Source of the DNA: RUG626 sp051866775
Lineage (GTDB): Bacteria; Bacillota; Clostridia; Oscillospirales; Oscillospiraceae
Direction of reading: 5' to 3'
DNA length: 48,788 nucleotides
Assembly: GCA_051866775.1 (NCBI GenBank)
Contig: JBJDXR010000020.1
Location: 1-48,788 of the forward strand
Shown here in pieces: positions 1-9,209 of the stretch. A program made the translations under genes and the position numbers. Within the stretch, counting starts at the first letter, position 1; each line of letters opens with the position of its first letter. The notes beneath the pieces are model-generated. The model ran no database searches and was not told the DNA's origin. It worked only from the letters and a program-made list of their open reading frames with translations.

Positions 1-68
1 CAAGCTCTGTTTTTCTTCTTCCTTCCTCCCATTTGTTCGGTTCTTTGGGTGCAAACCCCAATTAAATA

Positions 69-184
<116 letters not shown>

Positions 185-226
185 ACACAAAAAAGAAGCA
201 ATGTTTTCGTTGCTTCTTTTTTGTGT
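185..226 (+). terminator. Intrinsic terminator of the rRNA operon
   Basis: A 17-bp perfect inverted repeat (185-201 and 210-226) with an 8-nt loop begins directly at the 3' end of the 5S RNA. Its descending arm contains a run of six T. It probably ends the rRNA transcript. Confidence 0.85.
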
Positions 227-280
227 TATTGGGGAACTTTGCCGACGAAGCCCGTGTCTAACCAGTAAAGGAGGGTAACG

Positions 281-1246
281 ATGATGAAAAAGCCCTTTGC
301 CATACTGCTGAATGTTGTGCTGATGCTTATACTGACTGCGTGCGGGACACTTAAGGAACCTCCGAAACTTCTTGTCGCCTGCGACGGGGAGAGCGTTGAG
401 GCATGGTTAGGCACTTACTCTTGGTATATAAATAAAAGTTTTGGCAGAGCCTCTGGGGTTGAATCGGATTCAATGCATCCGCTTGAGTGCAGAAGCTCGA
501 TGACACCACTGGAAATCGGTGCAGACGGAACGCGTGTCGCCAAACTCGATTTTGCGGATGAACCGGACGAGGTGTCAATCCGCTGTTGGAGCGATGAGTG
601 CTGGGGCGATTGTGAGGCAGACTATGAAGACTTTGAGGCAGATAGTTTTGAATTTGAGCTTTTGGATGGCGGACATATCTATAATGTAACCGCACGATGG
701 AACAGTTCTGAGAAATATTCCGGGACTGCCAATTACGCTTTTTATGCTGTCGTCACAGAGAAAGCGGAGCCGGATGTCGGGGACGACGGCGTTGATCTGC
801 TGACGTATGATGATTTTCCGGAGCTTACGGAACCGCCGGCACTAATTGTGAATTGTGGGGTAGATAGCGTCGAAGCAGCCCTGCCTAACTATTCTTGGAC
901 TATAGATAACGGAGATGGAACCGGATCTGCGCTAATTGCCTGCGGGGCGGCGCCGCTCCAGTGCCGGGAAATATTGGAGCCGCTTGAAATTACAAGAGGT
1001 AATACTGATTTTGAACCTTTTAGCCTTACAATGGACTTTGGCGGACTGGCAGTGCCGGACAAGATAACGGTCCGATGCTGGAGTGAGGAATATTGGGATG
1101 AGCTTGACGCACCATATGAGACGATTGCGGTCAGTGGTCTTGAATTTGAGCTTATGGAAGGCGGATATGTTTATGAAATCTCTGCGGAGTGGAACAGCAA
1201 ATATTCAGGTTCTGCGGGCTACGTTTTTTATGCAGTGGTACGTTAG
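281..1246 (+). CDS. Lipoprotein with internal tandem duplication, function unknown
   Basis: This 321-aa protein has an N-terminal signal peptide ending in a lipobox (LTAC, Cys21), so it should be lipid-anchored outside the membrane. The rest is two copies of one module of about 130 residues, at roughly 27-160 and 185-321. Both copies start with PP-L-V-C, carry YSW and PL-CR motifs in the first half, an RCWS motif in the middle, and end with YSG-A-Y-FYAVV. Each copy has conserved Cys pairs that could form disulphides in a beta-rich fold. The start ATG follows a GGAGGG site. It stands alone between the 5S terminator and a convergent gene. I do not recognise the family and assign no function. 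Confidence 0.8.
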   Translation: MMKKPFAILLNVVLMLILTACGTLKEPPKLLVACDGESVEAWLGTYSWYINKSFGRASGVESDSMHPLECRSSMTPLEIGADGTRVAKLDFADEPDEVSIRCWSDECWGDCEADYEDFEADSFEFELLDGGHIYNVTARWNSSEKYSGTANYAFYAVVTEKAEPDVGDDGVDLLTYDDFPELTEPPALIVNCGVDSVEAALPNYSWTIDNGDGTGSALIACGAAPLQCREILEPLEITRGNTDFEPFSLTMDFGGLAVPDKITVRCWSEEYWDELDAPYETIAVSGLEFELMEGGYVYEISAEWNSKYSGSAGYVFYAVVR

Positions 1247-1300
1247 ATGAGCGCTGAGTTTCTGAGACCTGTACAGACATGCGCGGCGGTGTTTTTTGAG

Positions 1301-1342
1301 TGACATAAAGGGAGGCGCCGTAAGGCGCCTCCCTTTATGTCA
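1301..1342. terminator. Bidirectional intrinsic terminator
   Basis: A perfect 19-bp inverted repeat (1301-1319 and 1324-1342) with a GTAA loop lies between the convergent lipoprotein and GNAT genes. It is A/T-rich at both outer ends, so it can serve both strands. Confidence 0.8.
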
Positions 1343-1366
1343 CCAGCAGATTGGAGTTTTAAATCC

Positions 1367-2125
1367 TTAATTAACAGCGGATTCTTTCGGCTTTAAGAGT
1401 ATTTCAGCCCAGCTTGGCTTAAAACCAGAATTTATTGCGTTCTTTACAGATCTTAAATTGCACCAGGAGCTGCAATAAAAAGGAACTTTATCGAGCTTTA
1501 GTATTTCAATGGCTAACCGGCTTGTCAGCGCTGAAGCTATCCCTTTCCTGCGGTACGCCGGAAGCACGTCAATGCCTATCTGCCACATTGAATCACAATC
1601 TGCCGAGCATGCCGCCAGCCCCACAAGCTTACCTTGATCGTATGCGGCCACACCGAGTACATCTAATTCGGAACGTTCCCTACAGAGGGCGTTTGACCAT
1701 TCTTCCGTATATAAACCAATAAAATCATTATGTTTTAAAATAGCAATATCGTATGCACAAGGTTTTTCCTTCAAAGCTGTAACGTCCGGTAAAAAGTATT
1801 CCGCCATAATACAAACCCTGAGTCCAAATGGCTCAAATGCGTCGTTCAGCATATATATATTGGGTGTTTCAAAGCAATGCGCGGCATCGTGTTTATTGAT
1901 ATAACCGTATACAATATCGTAAAACTCGTTTTGAATGGAGGCGACTATATTTGTGCCGTATGAGACCAGAGCGCATTGGAAAGGGAGCTTTAAGTACTTC
2001 CTTGCACTCTGATTTGAAGCTGACGTCACAATAACATTATGAGGCCTATCAAAATCCTCGGCAATGCAGTTTAAATCTATTGCCGACTGCATCTTCGCTA
2101 TCCGCAAGATATCTTTATTGTCCAT
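1367..2125 (-). CDS. GNAT family N-acetyltransferase
   Basis: 252 aa. The C-terminal half (about 150-240) shows a GNAT fold: beta4 with GIDVLPAYRRKGIASALT, the acetyl-CoA pyrophosphate-binding R/Q-x-x-G-x-A type loop (RRKGIA), followed by the SxxN-type helix (CNLRSVKNAINSGF) typical of motif B. The N-terminal 130 residues have no recognisable motif and may fit the acceptor substrate. The family transfers acetyl from acetyl-CoA to an amine; the substrate cannot be read from sequence. It is monocistronic, facing the lipoprotein gene across a shared terminator. Confidence 0.8.
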   Translation of the reverse strand: MDNKDILRIAKMQSAIDLNCIAEDFDRPHNVIVTSASNQSARKYLKLPFQCALVSYGTNIVASIQNEFYDIVYGYINKHDAAHCFETPNIYMLNDAFEPFGLRVCIMAEYFLPDVTALKEKPCAYDIAILKHNDFIGLYTEEWSNALCRERSELDVLGVAAYDQGKLVGLAACSADCDSMWQIGIDVLPAYRRKGIASALTSRLAIEILKLDKVPFYCSSWCNLRSVKNAINSGFKPSWAEILLKPKESAVN

Positions 2126-2232
2126 TGATGTACCTCTGACTTGCAGGCTGACATTTAAAGCTTTTACAAAAGAATTTCGAGCAGCGCCCAGCCTGATAAT
2201 TGTTAGGATATAAAGCGGTGCCGTTAATACTT

Positions 2233-5200
2233 TTACTCCGCGGCCTTAAGGGCCTCGGCAGTGTTTATGCGGCAGAGCCTCCTGTACATGAATACGTCAA
2301 CAAGTATCGAGAACAGTATGGTCAGAAGAAAGGCGGCCAAATAGCTTAAAAACAATATGCGCGGGGTGAAGCTTATAAGGTCGACCTTTATCTGGCCAAC
2401 GACGAAGGCGTTAAGGCAGATGCCCAGGGGTATTCCCACCAGCGCACCGAAGACTGTAAGCACCATATTTTCTCGCAGGACATAGTTTGCGGACTCCCAC
2501 TGATAGAAGCCAAGCACCTTGACTGTGGCAATCTCGCGCAGGCGCTCCATGATATTGATATTGACCAGATTGTAAATGACTATGAACGCCAGTGCAGCGG
2601 CGCTGACGATGGTGAGCAGTACGATGTAAATAAGGCTTGCCATCATGGAGTCTATTCGCTCACGAAGCACGTTGCTGACAGAGACGTTGACTACATTGTC
2701 CATTCCCAGAATCGCCGCCGAGGCAGCACCGTCGTCACTGCCGGGAGATTCAAGAATCAGCGCAGAGTTCAGCTCCGTTGAATTTCCGGTGAGCTGCGTA
2801 TAGGTTGCCGAGCTGACGTAGACGTAGTTATATATGTAGTTGTCAAAGACACCGCTTACCGTGAGCTTCAAGGGCTGTTCATCGTCACTGCGCAGGGTAA
2901 TCGTATCGCCGACAGAGACACCCAAGGTGTCAGCAAGGCCGGAATTTATTAGCGCCTCACCTTCCTCCGGGAATGCGAGCTGAGTATCCCCGTTATGAAA
3001 ATCTATAAATGTGTCGATGCGGCTTATATCGTCATCCTCAATGACATTGAGATAAGCAGCTTTTTCCGTCTTCCCGGCTACGGCGGTCATGGAGCTTTGA
3101 TGGATAAATATAGTGCCGTCTGAAAAGCCTGAGACGACCTCAAGGAACTCCTGCTTCTGCTGTTCATCAGGCGGTTCATTAAAGGTGACTGAAATATCGT
3201 AGAAGGTTATCTCGTCATACTGATAGTCGACAATGTGCTGTATGGAGTCTCTAATACCGAAGCCTGTCAGCATGAGAGCAGTGCAGCCTGCGATTCCGAT
3301 TATCATCATGAATACCCGCTGCTTATAGCGGAAGATGTTCCTGATCGATACCTTCCACATAAAGCTGATATGGTTCCAAATGAAGGGGAGCCGCTCAAGA
3401 AACACACGCTTGCCGCTTTTCGGGGCCTTGGGACGGATGATGTTCGCAGGAGTGCTGCTAAGCTCGCGGCGGCATGAAAACCATGTAACAATAAGCATCA
3501 TGGCAATGTACGACGCAAAGGTGAAAAGTGAGAGCGCGGTGTCAAAATAGAAATCCACGGATTTTGTAAAGGTGTACATTATAGAATATGCCTGCCAAAT
3601 TATCTGTGGTATGACAAGGGAGCCTCCCAGAATTCCGATGACACCGCCGAGAACAGAGGCCGAGCAGGAATAGAAGAAGAACTTGCTCATTATCCTGCCG
3701 CGGCTGTAGCCCAGAGCCATAAGCACGCCCAGCTGCGCACGCTGTTCCTCCACCATCCTGGAAATAGTGGTGGTGCATATAAGTGCGGCTACAAGAAAGA
3801 AGAATACAGGGAACACGCTGGATATGCTCTTGACAATAGTGGTGTCGCTGTCAAAACAGGCATAGCCGACATTGCTCCATCTTCCGAGGACGTAGGTTGT
3901 GGGATATTTTATATCGTCTATTTCCGCGCGGGCATCCTCAATGTCTGATAGAGCATCGTTAAGCTCCTGCTCCGCGTCGGAGAATTCCCCCTCGGCATCA
4001 CGCTTTGCATCAAGATATTCCTGCAGACCGTCATTGTATTCAAGCTCGGCCTCCTCAAGCTCCAGCCTTGCCTCTTCAAGCTCCGCCTCGGCCTTGCGCA
4101 CTGAGGAATCAAGCTCCGCTTCTGCTTCCTTGAGCTTTTTGACGCCGTCGTTGTATTCTGCCCAGCCGTCGTCAAGCTCCTTACGGGCGTCAGAAAGGTC
4201 GCTGTCCGCCTGTTCAAGGGTGATGCGGGCGTCCTCAAGCTCCGCTTTTGCCTCATCAAGCTGTTTTGCGGCGTCGTCAAGGATGGCCTTTGAATCGTCG
4301 AGCTGTACCTTGGCCTCATCAAGCTGTTCTTTTGCTTGGTCAAGCTCATCCTTTGCGGCGCGAAGCTGGCTCATTCCTAAATCATAGGAAGCAAGGCCGC
4401 TGTTATACTCCTCCCAGCCGCTATCTAAGCTGTCGGCAGCCAATAGCAGTGCCTCAGAATCGGCAGGAATACTGCTGTCGTAGGCAGACATCTGTGCTAG
4501 CACGGCGTTTACGCTGTATATGGCGGTCTGATCGCCTGCGCGCAGGGCCTGAAGGAGCGAATCCCCGTCCGGGAAGAGCTGTACGCCTGCGGAAGCGTTT
4601 ATGTAGTCTGTAATAGTATTTAAAAGGGTGTCAAAGCTCTCCTGCTGGGCGTTCAGAGTGTCATATGCGGCGGAAAGCTGGGAACGCACGCTTCTGAGGT
4701 ATGCGGCGCTGCTGTTATACTCTGCAAGGCCGTCCTCATATTCCGCCAGCCACTGCTCGTACTCCGCAAGCCCGTCTTCATATTCCTTGAGGCCGCTTTC
4801 ATACTCCGCGTAATTCTCGTTGTATTCCGCAAGGCCCTCGTTATACTGGAGAAGCCCATCCTCGTAATCCGAGAGGCCCTGTGCGTACTCAGCCTCACCG
4901 TCGTTCAGGCTCTGGAGGGCCTTAGAGAGGTCGTCTTCGGCTTCATAAAGCTCCTGCCTGCCCTCGGACTCCTTGGCCTCGAGCGCCCGTTCCCCGTATG
5001 ATATCTCCTTTTTCGCATCCTCAATCTGTATGCGGGCGTCCTCAAGCTCTTTCCACGCATCATCCAGCTCCTGCTCGGCGTCTGCGCGTTCGCTCTCGTA
5101 TTCAGCCAGGGCATCCTCATACTCGGCGATGCCGTCGTTAAGCTCCTCCGTCGCCTCGTCGATAATGTCGTTATAGCGTATATCGGCGCGCTCATCGGCA

Positions 5201-5910
5201 AAGTCGGTCAGAATAGGCTCAAACTTGTCAGCCATGTCGTCATAGGCGTTGGAATAGGAGGAGGGCATATCCTCCATGCGCAGGTACACCGTCGTATAGT
5301 AGTCTGCATCGAACACCTCCGGAAGAACATATATAAAGGCGGAGACGCTGCCGGTACCCAGAGACGTATTGCCGCGTTCATAGTTAAGGTACAGCGGGGA
5401 GGAGACCCTGCCAACAACGGTAAATTCCTTTACTGTGAATAGGTCGTAGGTGTCCTCATCATTTGAAGCGGATACGGTGACCACATCGCCAATCTGATAG
5501 GCCGACTGGTTGTCGATAAGACATTCCCCTGCGCCTTCCGGCATACGCCCTTCAGTAAGATACGGAAGATTGATGGCCTCGGGAAGGGAATAGAACACGG
5601 CGACGTGTTCAGCCTCGCCGCCGGTGGATATGAGCGCGTCTTCGGAGAATGAACCCTCCGCGCTCAAGACGCCGTCGACAGATAAAAATGCTTCCACATC
5701 GTCGTCAGTCAGGCCCAGGGTTGTGGAGACGGAGAAATCGTAGAACGCACACTTATCCAGATAGTCATCCGCAGTGCTTATCATGGCTTTCTGCGACACC
5801 CGCAGCCCGACGAAAAAACCGCTGCCCAGGACGATTATGCCGAGTATGGCAAGAAAACGCCCCGGGGAACGAAAAATATCACGATATATGTTTTTCCAGA
5901 GAGATTTCAT
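2233..5910 (-). CDS. FtsX-like ABC permease with a very long extracytoplasmic coiled coil
   Basis: 1225 aa. A first membrane helix (about 16-37) is followed by a MacB-like periplasmic-type region (about 40-230). Next comes some 430 residues of heptad-rich, Glu/Asp/Ala-rich coiled coil (about 250-425 and 495-680) with repeated LAEYEDGL- and AEAELEDA-like units. Then come FtsX-type membrane segments (about 695-830), a second outer domain (about 860-1060) and three last membrane helices. The start lies 3 nt after the stop of the ATPase gene, so the two are translated together as one ABC complex. MacB/FtsX permeases act as mechanotransmitters or exporters of lipids, peptides or cell-wall signals. 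The coiled coil probably forms an antiparallel hairpin reaching toward the wall. The substrate is unknown. Confidence 0.9.
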   Translation of the reverse strand: MKSLWKNIYRDIFRSPGRFLAILGIIVLGSGFFVGLRVSQKAMISTADDYLDKCAFYDFSVSTTLGLTDDDVEAFLSVDGVLSAEGSFSEDALISTGGEAEHVAVFYSLPEAINLPYLTEGRMPEGAGECLIDNQSAYQIGDVVTVSASNDEDTYDLFTVKEFTVVGRVSSPLYLNYERGNTSLGTGSVSAFIYVLPEVFDADYYTTVYLRMEDMPSSYSNAYDDMADKFEPILTDFADERADIRYNDIIDEATEELNDGIAEYEDALAEYESERADAEQELDDAWKELEDARIQIEDAKKEISYGERALEAKESEGRQELYEAEDDLSKALQSLNDGEAEYAQGLSDYEDGLLQYNEGLAEYNENYAEYESGLKEYEDGLAEYEQWLAEYEDGLAEYNSSAAYLRSVRSQLSAAYDTLNAQQESFDTLLNTITDYINASAGVQLFPDGDSLLQALRAGDQTAIYSVNAVLAQMSAYDSSIPADSEALLLAADSLDSGWEEYNSGLASYDLGMSQLRAAKDELDQAKEQLDEAKVQLDDSKAILDDAAKQLDEAKAELEDARITLEQADSDLSDARKELDDGWAEYNDGVKKLKEAEAELDSSVRKAEAELEEARLELEEAELEYNDGLQEYLDAKRDAEGEFSDAEQELNDALSDIEDARAEIDDIKYPTTYVLGRWSNVGYACFDSDTTIVKSISSVFPVFFFLVAALICTTTISRMVEEQRAQLGVLMALGYSRGRIMSKFFFYSCSASVLGGVIGILGGSLVIPQIIWQAYSIMYTFTKSVDFYFDTALSLFTFASYIAMMLIVTWFSCRRELSSTPANIIRPKAPKSGKRVFLERLPFIWNHISFMWKVSIRNIFRYKQRVFMMIIGIAGCTALMLTGFGIRDSIQHIVDYQYDEITFYDISVTFNEPPDEQQKQEFLEVVSGFSDGTIFIHQSSMTAVAGKTEKAAYLNVIEDDDISRIDTFIDFHNGDTQLAFPEEGEALINSGLADTLGVSVGDTITLRSDDEQPLKLTVSGVFDNYIYNYVYVSSATYTQLTGNSTELNSALILESPGSDDGAASAAILGMDNVVNVSVSNVLRERIDSMMASLIYIVLLTIVSAAALAFIVIYNLVNINIMERLREIATVKVLGFYQWESANYVLRENMVLTVFGALVGIPLGICLNAFVVGQIKVDLISFTPRILFLSYLAAFLLTILFSILVDVFMYRRLCRINTAEALKAAE

Positions 5911-5913
5911 AGT

Positions 5914-6615
5914 TTACCACTCAATTTCACTGATCGGTGTGGGTGACTCATTGACCGTTACAGAACGCACGGTGCCGTTTTTGACCTTGACGACCCTGTC
6001 GGCCATAGCCGTGAGGGCGGAGTTATGGGTGATTATTATAACGGTCATGCCGCTTTTCCGGCTGGTGTCCTCAAGAAGCTGAAGTATGGCCTTTCCGGTG
6101 TTGTAGTCGAGTGCGCCGGTAGGCTCGTCGCACAGCAGAAGCTTCGGATTCTTAGCAAGGGCACGGGCAATCGCAACACGCTGCTGCTCGCCTCCGGAGA
6201 GCTGGGAGGGGAAATTGCCCAGACGTTCTCCAAGACCAACCTTCCGGAGAGTATCGGCTGCATCCAGCGGGTCGGAGCATATCTGGGCGGCAAGCTCAAC
6301 ATTCTCTAAAGCGGTTAGATTTTCGATAAGATTGTAAAACTGGAAAACAAAGCCGATATCATGCCTGCGGTAGGTGATGAGCCTCCTGGGACTGTAAGCA
6401 GATACCTCGACGCCGTCCAGTAAGATCTTCCCGGAGGTGAGCGTGTCCATGCCGCCGAGAATATTGAGAAGCGTAGTCTTGCCCGCACCGGAAGGGCCGA
6501 CAATTACGCAGATCTCCCCCTTCTCCACGGAAAAGGTCACATCGTGCAGAGCCTCGATCTCAACCTCGCCTGAGCGGTAGATCTTTTTTACATTTTCAAA
6601 TTCAATAAACGGCAC
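5914..6615 (-). CDS. ABC transporter ATP-binding protein, MacB/LolD type
   Basis: 233 aa. Walker A is GPSGAGKT, the Q-loop is in FQFYNLIENLTALENV, the signature is LSGGEQQR, Walker B is LLLCDEPTGALD, and the H-loop is IIITHN. The FQFYNL and PTGALD wording is typical of the LolD/MacB/FtsE branch that pairs with FtsX-type permeases. The start is a GTG at 6613-6615 behind an AGGT site. It precedes the coiled-coil permease with a 3-nt gap. It powers that permease from the cytoplasmic face. Confidence 0.95.
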   Translation of the reverse strand: MPFIEFENVKKIYRSGEVEIEALHDVTFSVEKGEICVIVGPSGAGKTTLLNILGGMDTLTSGKILLDGVEVSAYSPRRLITYRRHDIGFVFQFYNLIENLTALENVELAAQICSDPLDAADTLRKVGLGERLGNFPSQLSGGEQQRVAIARALAKNPKLLLCDEPTGALDYNTGKAILQLLEDTSRKSGMTVIIITHNSALTAMADRVVKVKNGTVRSVTVNESPTPISEIEW

Positions 6616-6696
6616 GTTAAATACCTCAGTTCAAAATATTTTATAATGATATTGTAACATCCGGGCAGGAAAACAGTTGTTAAAAATCAGTGAATT

Positions 6697-6729
6697 AAAA
6701 AGAAACGCGCCGGCCTTTTGGCCGGCGCG
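6697..6729 (-). terminator. Intrinsic terminator after the sortase gene
   Basis: A 10-bp GC-only perfect stem (6706-6715 and 6720-6729) with a 4-nt loop is followed on the minus strand by TTTCTTTTTAATTC. It lies 15 nt beyond the sortase stop. Confidence 0.85.
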
Positions 6730-6744
6730 CAAGAGTCATAAGAC

Positions 6745-7596
6745 TTATTTTTCCGATTTGTCCAGCGCCGCCTCCCCCTCCGGGACGACGCGCTTTGCTA
6801 CAACCACAAACCTTCCGTTTTCAGTGTGGTAGGCACAGGTGGATAAGGTGAGCAGCTGGTCTCCGTAGTGGATATCAACGCCGGTGTCGTAGCACTGGTT
6901 TTCATCTATATACTGCGCGTATTCGTTAAATGCCTCCTCGTCCTCGGCGTTTATGAATTGATAATAGCGGAAGCCTTCCTCATATGAGTACATTATTCTG
7001 GAATAGAACGCCGCGACGATCTCAAACTCCTGTTCCTCATATATTGTGTCGAAGGTTATGTATTTGTGCTCCTGCCAGTAGCTCTCACTTTTGAAGTTGT
7101 CAAGATCTCCAAACATATCGCCGTTTTTCATGTTGTGGCCGTATATGATGAGGTTGTCTGACGTCCATATATCGCAGTCCTCGTCAAGATAAAGGGTGCC
7201 GTTTACCGACTCATTGCCGTAAAAATCTGCATGCAGATATTTATCCGGATCATCAGGTGTGTACATGACAGGGTAGTCGATCATTGTACCCTCAAGCTTG
7301 AGCCAGCCGATTATTTCGGGGTTTTCCTCAAAAAGCTGTGCATATTTTTCCAATACGACAGGCTCCGCAGGCTCCGGATCCACAGGCTCCTGACCATCCG
7401 GCTGAGGAGCTGTATGGGTATTCTCGGGCTGCCGTTCCGGTTCGGTTTTCTCCTGCCCAGAAACCATCTTCTGAAGCTGCTGGGCGGTATTGCGTTCCCG
7501 GTGCTGCTCATAAAGCCGTATTCCGAGCGCAGCAACGCAGGCAATAAGAATAACGGACAGCAATATTATAAGTATGATCTTGACAGTCTTTTTCAA
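6745..7596 (-). CDS. srtB: Class B sortase
   Basis: 283 aa. A single N-terminal membrane anchor (about 5-27) is followed by a Pro/Glu-rich linker (50-80) and the sortase barrel. Catalytic residues are visible: His154 in IIYGHNM, Cys254 in TLSTC and Arg262 in NGRF. The TLSTC signature and the long insertion before it are typical of class B. Sortases cut a C-terminal sorting signal of surface proteins and join them to the cell wall or a pilin. No protein with a clear sorting signal is encoded in this window, so the substrate is elsewhere. The start is a TTG 6 nt after GGAGGT. It is transcribed alone, divergently from the SARP regulator. Confidence 0.93.
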   Translation of the reverse strand: MKKTVKIILIILLSVILIACVAALGIRLYEQHRERNTAQQLQKMVSGQEKTEPERQPENTHTAPQPDGQEPVDPEPAEPVVLEKYAQLFEENPEIIGWLKLEGTMIDYPVMYTPDDPDKYLHADFYGNESVNGTLYLDEDCDIWTSDNLIIYGHNMKNGDMFGDLDNFKSESYWQEHKYITFDTIYEEQEFEIVAAFYSRIMYSYEEGFRYYQFINAEDEEAFNEYAQYIDENQCYDTGVDIHYGDQLLTLSTCAYHTENGRFVVVAKRVVPEGEAALDKSEK

Positions 7597-7632
7597 TTCG
7601 CCACCTCCATGTGTGCTTTGGCCTCTTTAAGA

Positions 7633-7661
7633 ATAATAATATACTTAGAAGGTTACATCAA
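7633..7661 (-). promoter_or_regulatory. Sigma-A type promoter for the sortase gene
   Basis: On the minus strand TTGATG (7661-7656), 17 nt, TATTAT (7638-7633). It lies about 40 nt upstream of the sortase start. A small inverted repeat GTTAC-N6-GTAAC (7652-7667) overlaps the -35 and could bind a regulator. Confidence 0.6.
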
Positions 7662-7788
7662 GGTAACATTGAGCGAAAAAAGTGATTTTTTCATAAAATT
7701 TTTTCTGCTTTTTTTGCAATATGTAACTATTATAAAAAAACGAAATATCGAAGCGTGTTGGAATTATTAAAATTTTACAGCAAAATAG

Positions 7789-7817
7789 TTGAAAAAAAGT
7801 CTGATAAAAACTATAAT
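7789..7817 (+). promoter_or_regulatory. Sigma-A type promoter for the SARP regulator
   Basis: TTGAAA (7789-7794), 17-nt spacer, perfect TATAAT (7812-7817), about 60 nt upstream of the start. It is divergent from the sortase promoter. Confidence 0.7.
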
Positions 7818-7879
7818 TATATGTACCTATATATTCATATAAGAATTATACTTGCGGCTCGTTTATGGAGGTAGTGACT

Positions 7880-9076
7880 TTGGATGAAAAAACTGTAAAA
7901 GTTAATATGCTTGGAGAGTTTTCGATATCCGGTGAAGGCAGTGGATGTGTGGTTTCTGACCAGAACAACAGGTCAAAGAAGGTCCTGATGCTGCTCGAGT
8001 ACCTCTTGACATTCCGTACCCGTGAGATATCACAAAACGAGCTTATCGAGCTTCTCTGGCCAGATGATGACACAGATGAGCCGGCCAATACGCTTAAAAC
8101 GCTTCTGCACCGCACCAGATCAGCACTTGACGGGCTGGGCGCCGGTATCGGTAAATCCCTGATCATCTGCCGACGCGGTACATATGCTTGGAATAACGCT
8201 GTAAACACCGAGATCGACGCGGAGCAGTTTGAGAATTTTTGCAAGCTGTCTGAGGATGGATCAGATGAGGAACGGTTAAAATATCTTCTTGAGGCTATTA
8301 AACTCTATAAGGGAGACTTCCTTCCAAAAAGCTCCACGGAGCTGTGGGCTGTGCCGCTTACGACATATTATCACACGCTCTACTTAAATACAGTGCATGA
8401 GGCGGTGGAGCTTCTGAAAAAGGCCGGCAGGTATGATGAGATCGTGTCCATATGCCAGCATGCCGTTACTATAGATCCATTTGATGAGCAGCTGCATCTG
8501 GCTATAATCAATGCGCTGTCCGCCGGAGGTATGCAGCAGGCAGCCATGAATCACTATAACCACGTTACAGAGCTGTTTATGGATAAGTTCGGTATCACCC
8601 CGTCCCAGGAGCTTACGGCGCTTTATAAGGAGCTTGTGAAAGCCACCAACAGCACTGAAATGAACTTGGGCATTATAAGGGACGAGCTGCGCGAGAGTGA
8701 AAAAACCCGTGGGGCGTTCTTCTGTGAATACGAATTTTTTAAGGATGTATACCGCCTTCAGGCTAGGGCCGCTGCACGTACCGGGAATGTTGTGCAGATA
8801 GCACTTATGTCCATAGTTGACCCGAACAATAAGCTCTCTCAAAAGCAGGTGACCGTTGCAATGCAGCGGCTCAAGGAGGTAATATCGCTCTCCCTGAGAA
8901 ACAGCGACGTGTTCAGCCGCTACAGCGTGACGCAGTACATAATTATGCTGCCATGCGCCAGCGTGGAGGACAGCGAAATGGTCCTGGGACGGATACGCGC
9001 CAACTTCCGGAGGGCCTATCCGCATATGAACATCATGTTTCACTATACCTCTCTTCCAATGGAGCCACTGATTTAA
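7880..9076 (+). CDS. SARP/BTAD-type transcriptional regulator with degenerate GGDEF-like tail
   Basis: 398 aa from a TTG at 7880, chosen because GGAGGT at 7867-7872 sits 7 nt before it. The in-frame ATG at 7865 overlaps that site and is unlikely. The N-terminus (1-95) is an OmpR/PhoB-like winged helix (VNMLGEFSIS, RSKKVLMLLEYLL, ISQNELIELLWPDDD). Residues about 100-245 are a BTAD/TPR region (YKGDFLP, LYLNTVHEAVELL, CQHAVTIDPFDEQLH). Residues about 285-390 resemble a nucleotide-cyclase/GGDEF fold: an R-x-x-D-x-x-x-R element is followed by SVTQY where GGDEF is expected, then IIMLP. This tail probably senses rather than makes a nucleotide. Target genes are unknown; the adjacent SLH gene and pilus operon are candidates. 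Confidence 0.85.
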   Translation: MDEKTVKVNMLGEFSISGEGSGCVVSDQNNRSKKVLMLLEYLLTFRTREISQNELIELLWPDDDTDEPANTLKTLLHRTRSALDGLGAGIGKSLIICRRGTYAWNNAVNTEIDAEQFENFCKLSEDGSDEERLKYLLEAIKLYKGDFLPKSSTELWAVPLTTYYHTLYLNTVHEAVELLKKAGRYDEIVSICQHAVTIDPFDEQLHLAIINALSAGGMQQAAMNHYNHVTELFMDKFGITPSQELTALYKELVKATNSTEMNLGIIRDELRESEKTRGAFFCEYEFFKDVYRLQARAAARTGNVVQIALMSIVDPNNKLSQKQVTVAMQRLKEVISLSLRNSDVFSRYSVTQYIIMLPCASVEDSEMVLGRIRANFRRAYPHMNIMFHYTSLPMEPLI

Positions 9077-9129
9077 AAAGTTTTCTGCGCGGCAAAAGTA
9101 ACAAAAATACAATTATTTTGCGTAACCAC

Positions 9130-9158
9130 TTGAAAAAAATTACCTTTTATGCTATAAA
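9130..9158 (+). promoter_or_regulatory. Sigma-A type promoter for the SLH-transglutaminase gene
   Basis: TTGAAA (9130-9135), 17-nt spacer, TATAAA (9153-9158), about 50 nt before the ATG at 9210. Confidence 0.6.
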
Positions 9159-9209
9159 ATATATACGGGTAAAACAGTTATAGAAGGTTTGCTTTTTTGG
9201 GGGCACGCA

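Noticed and set aside
3899..4387. Ser-rich plus-strand open frame of 162 codons
   Set aside because: It is the antisense shadow of the Glu/Ala/Leu coiled-coil part of the FtsX permease; such GC-biased repeats keep the opposite strand open.
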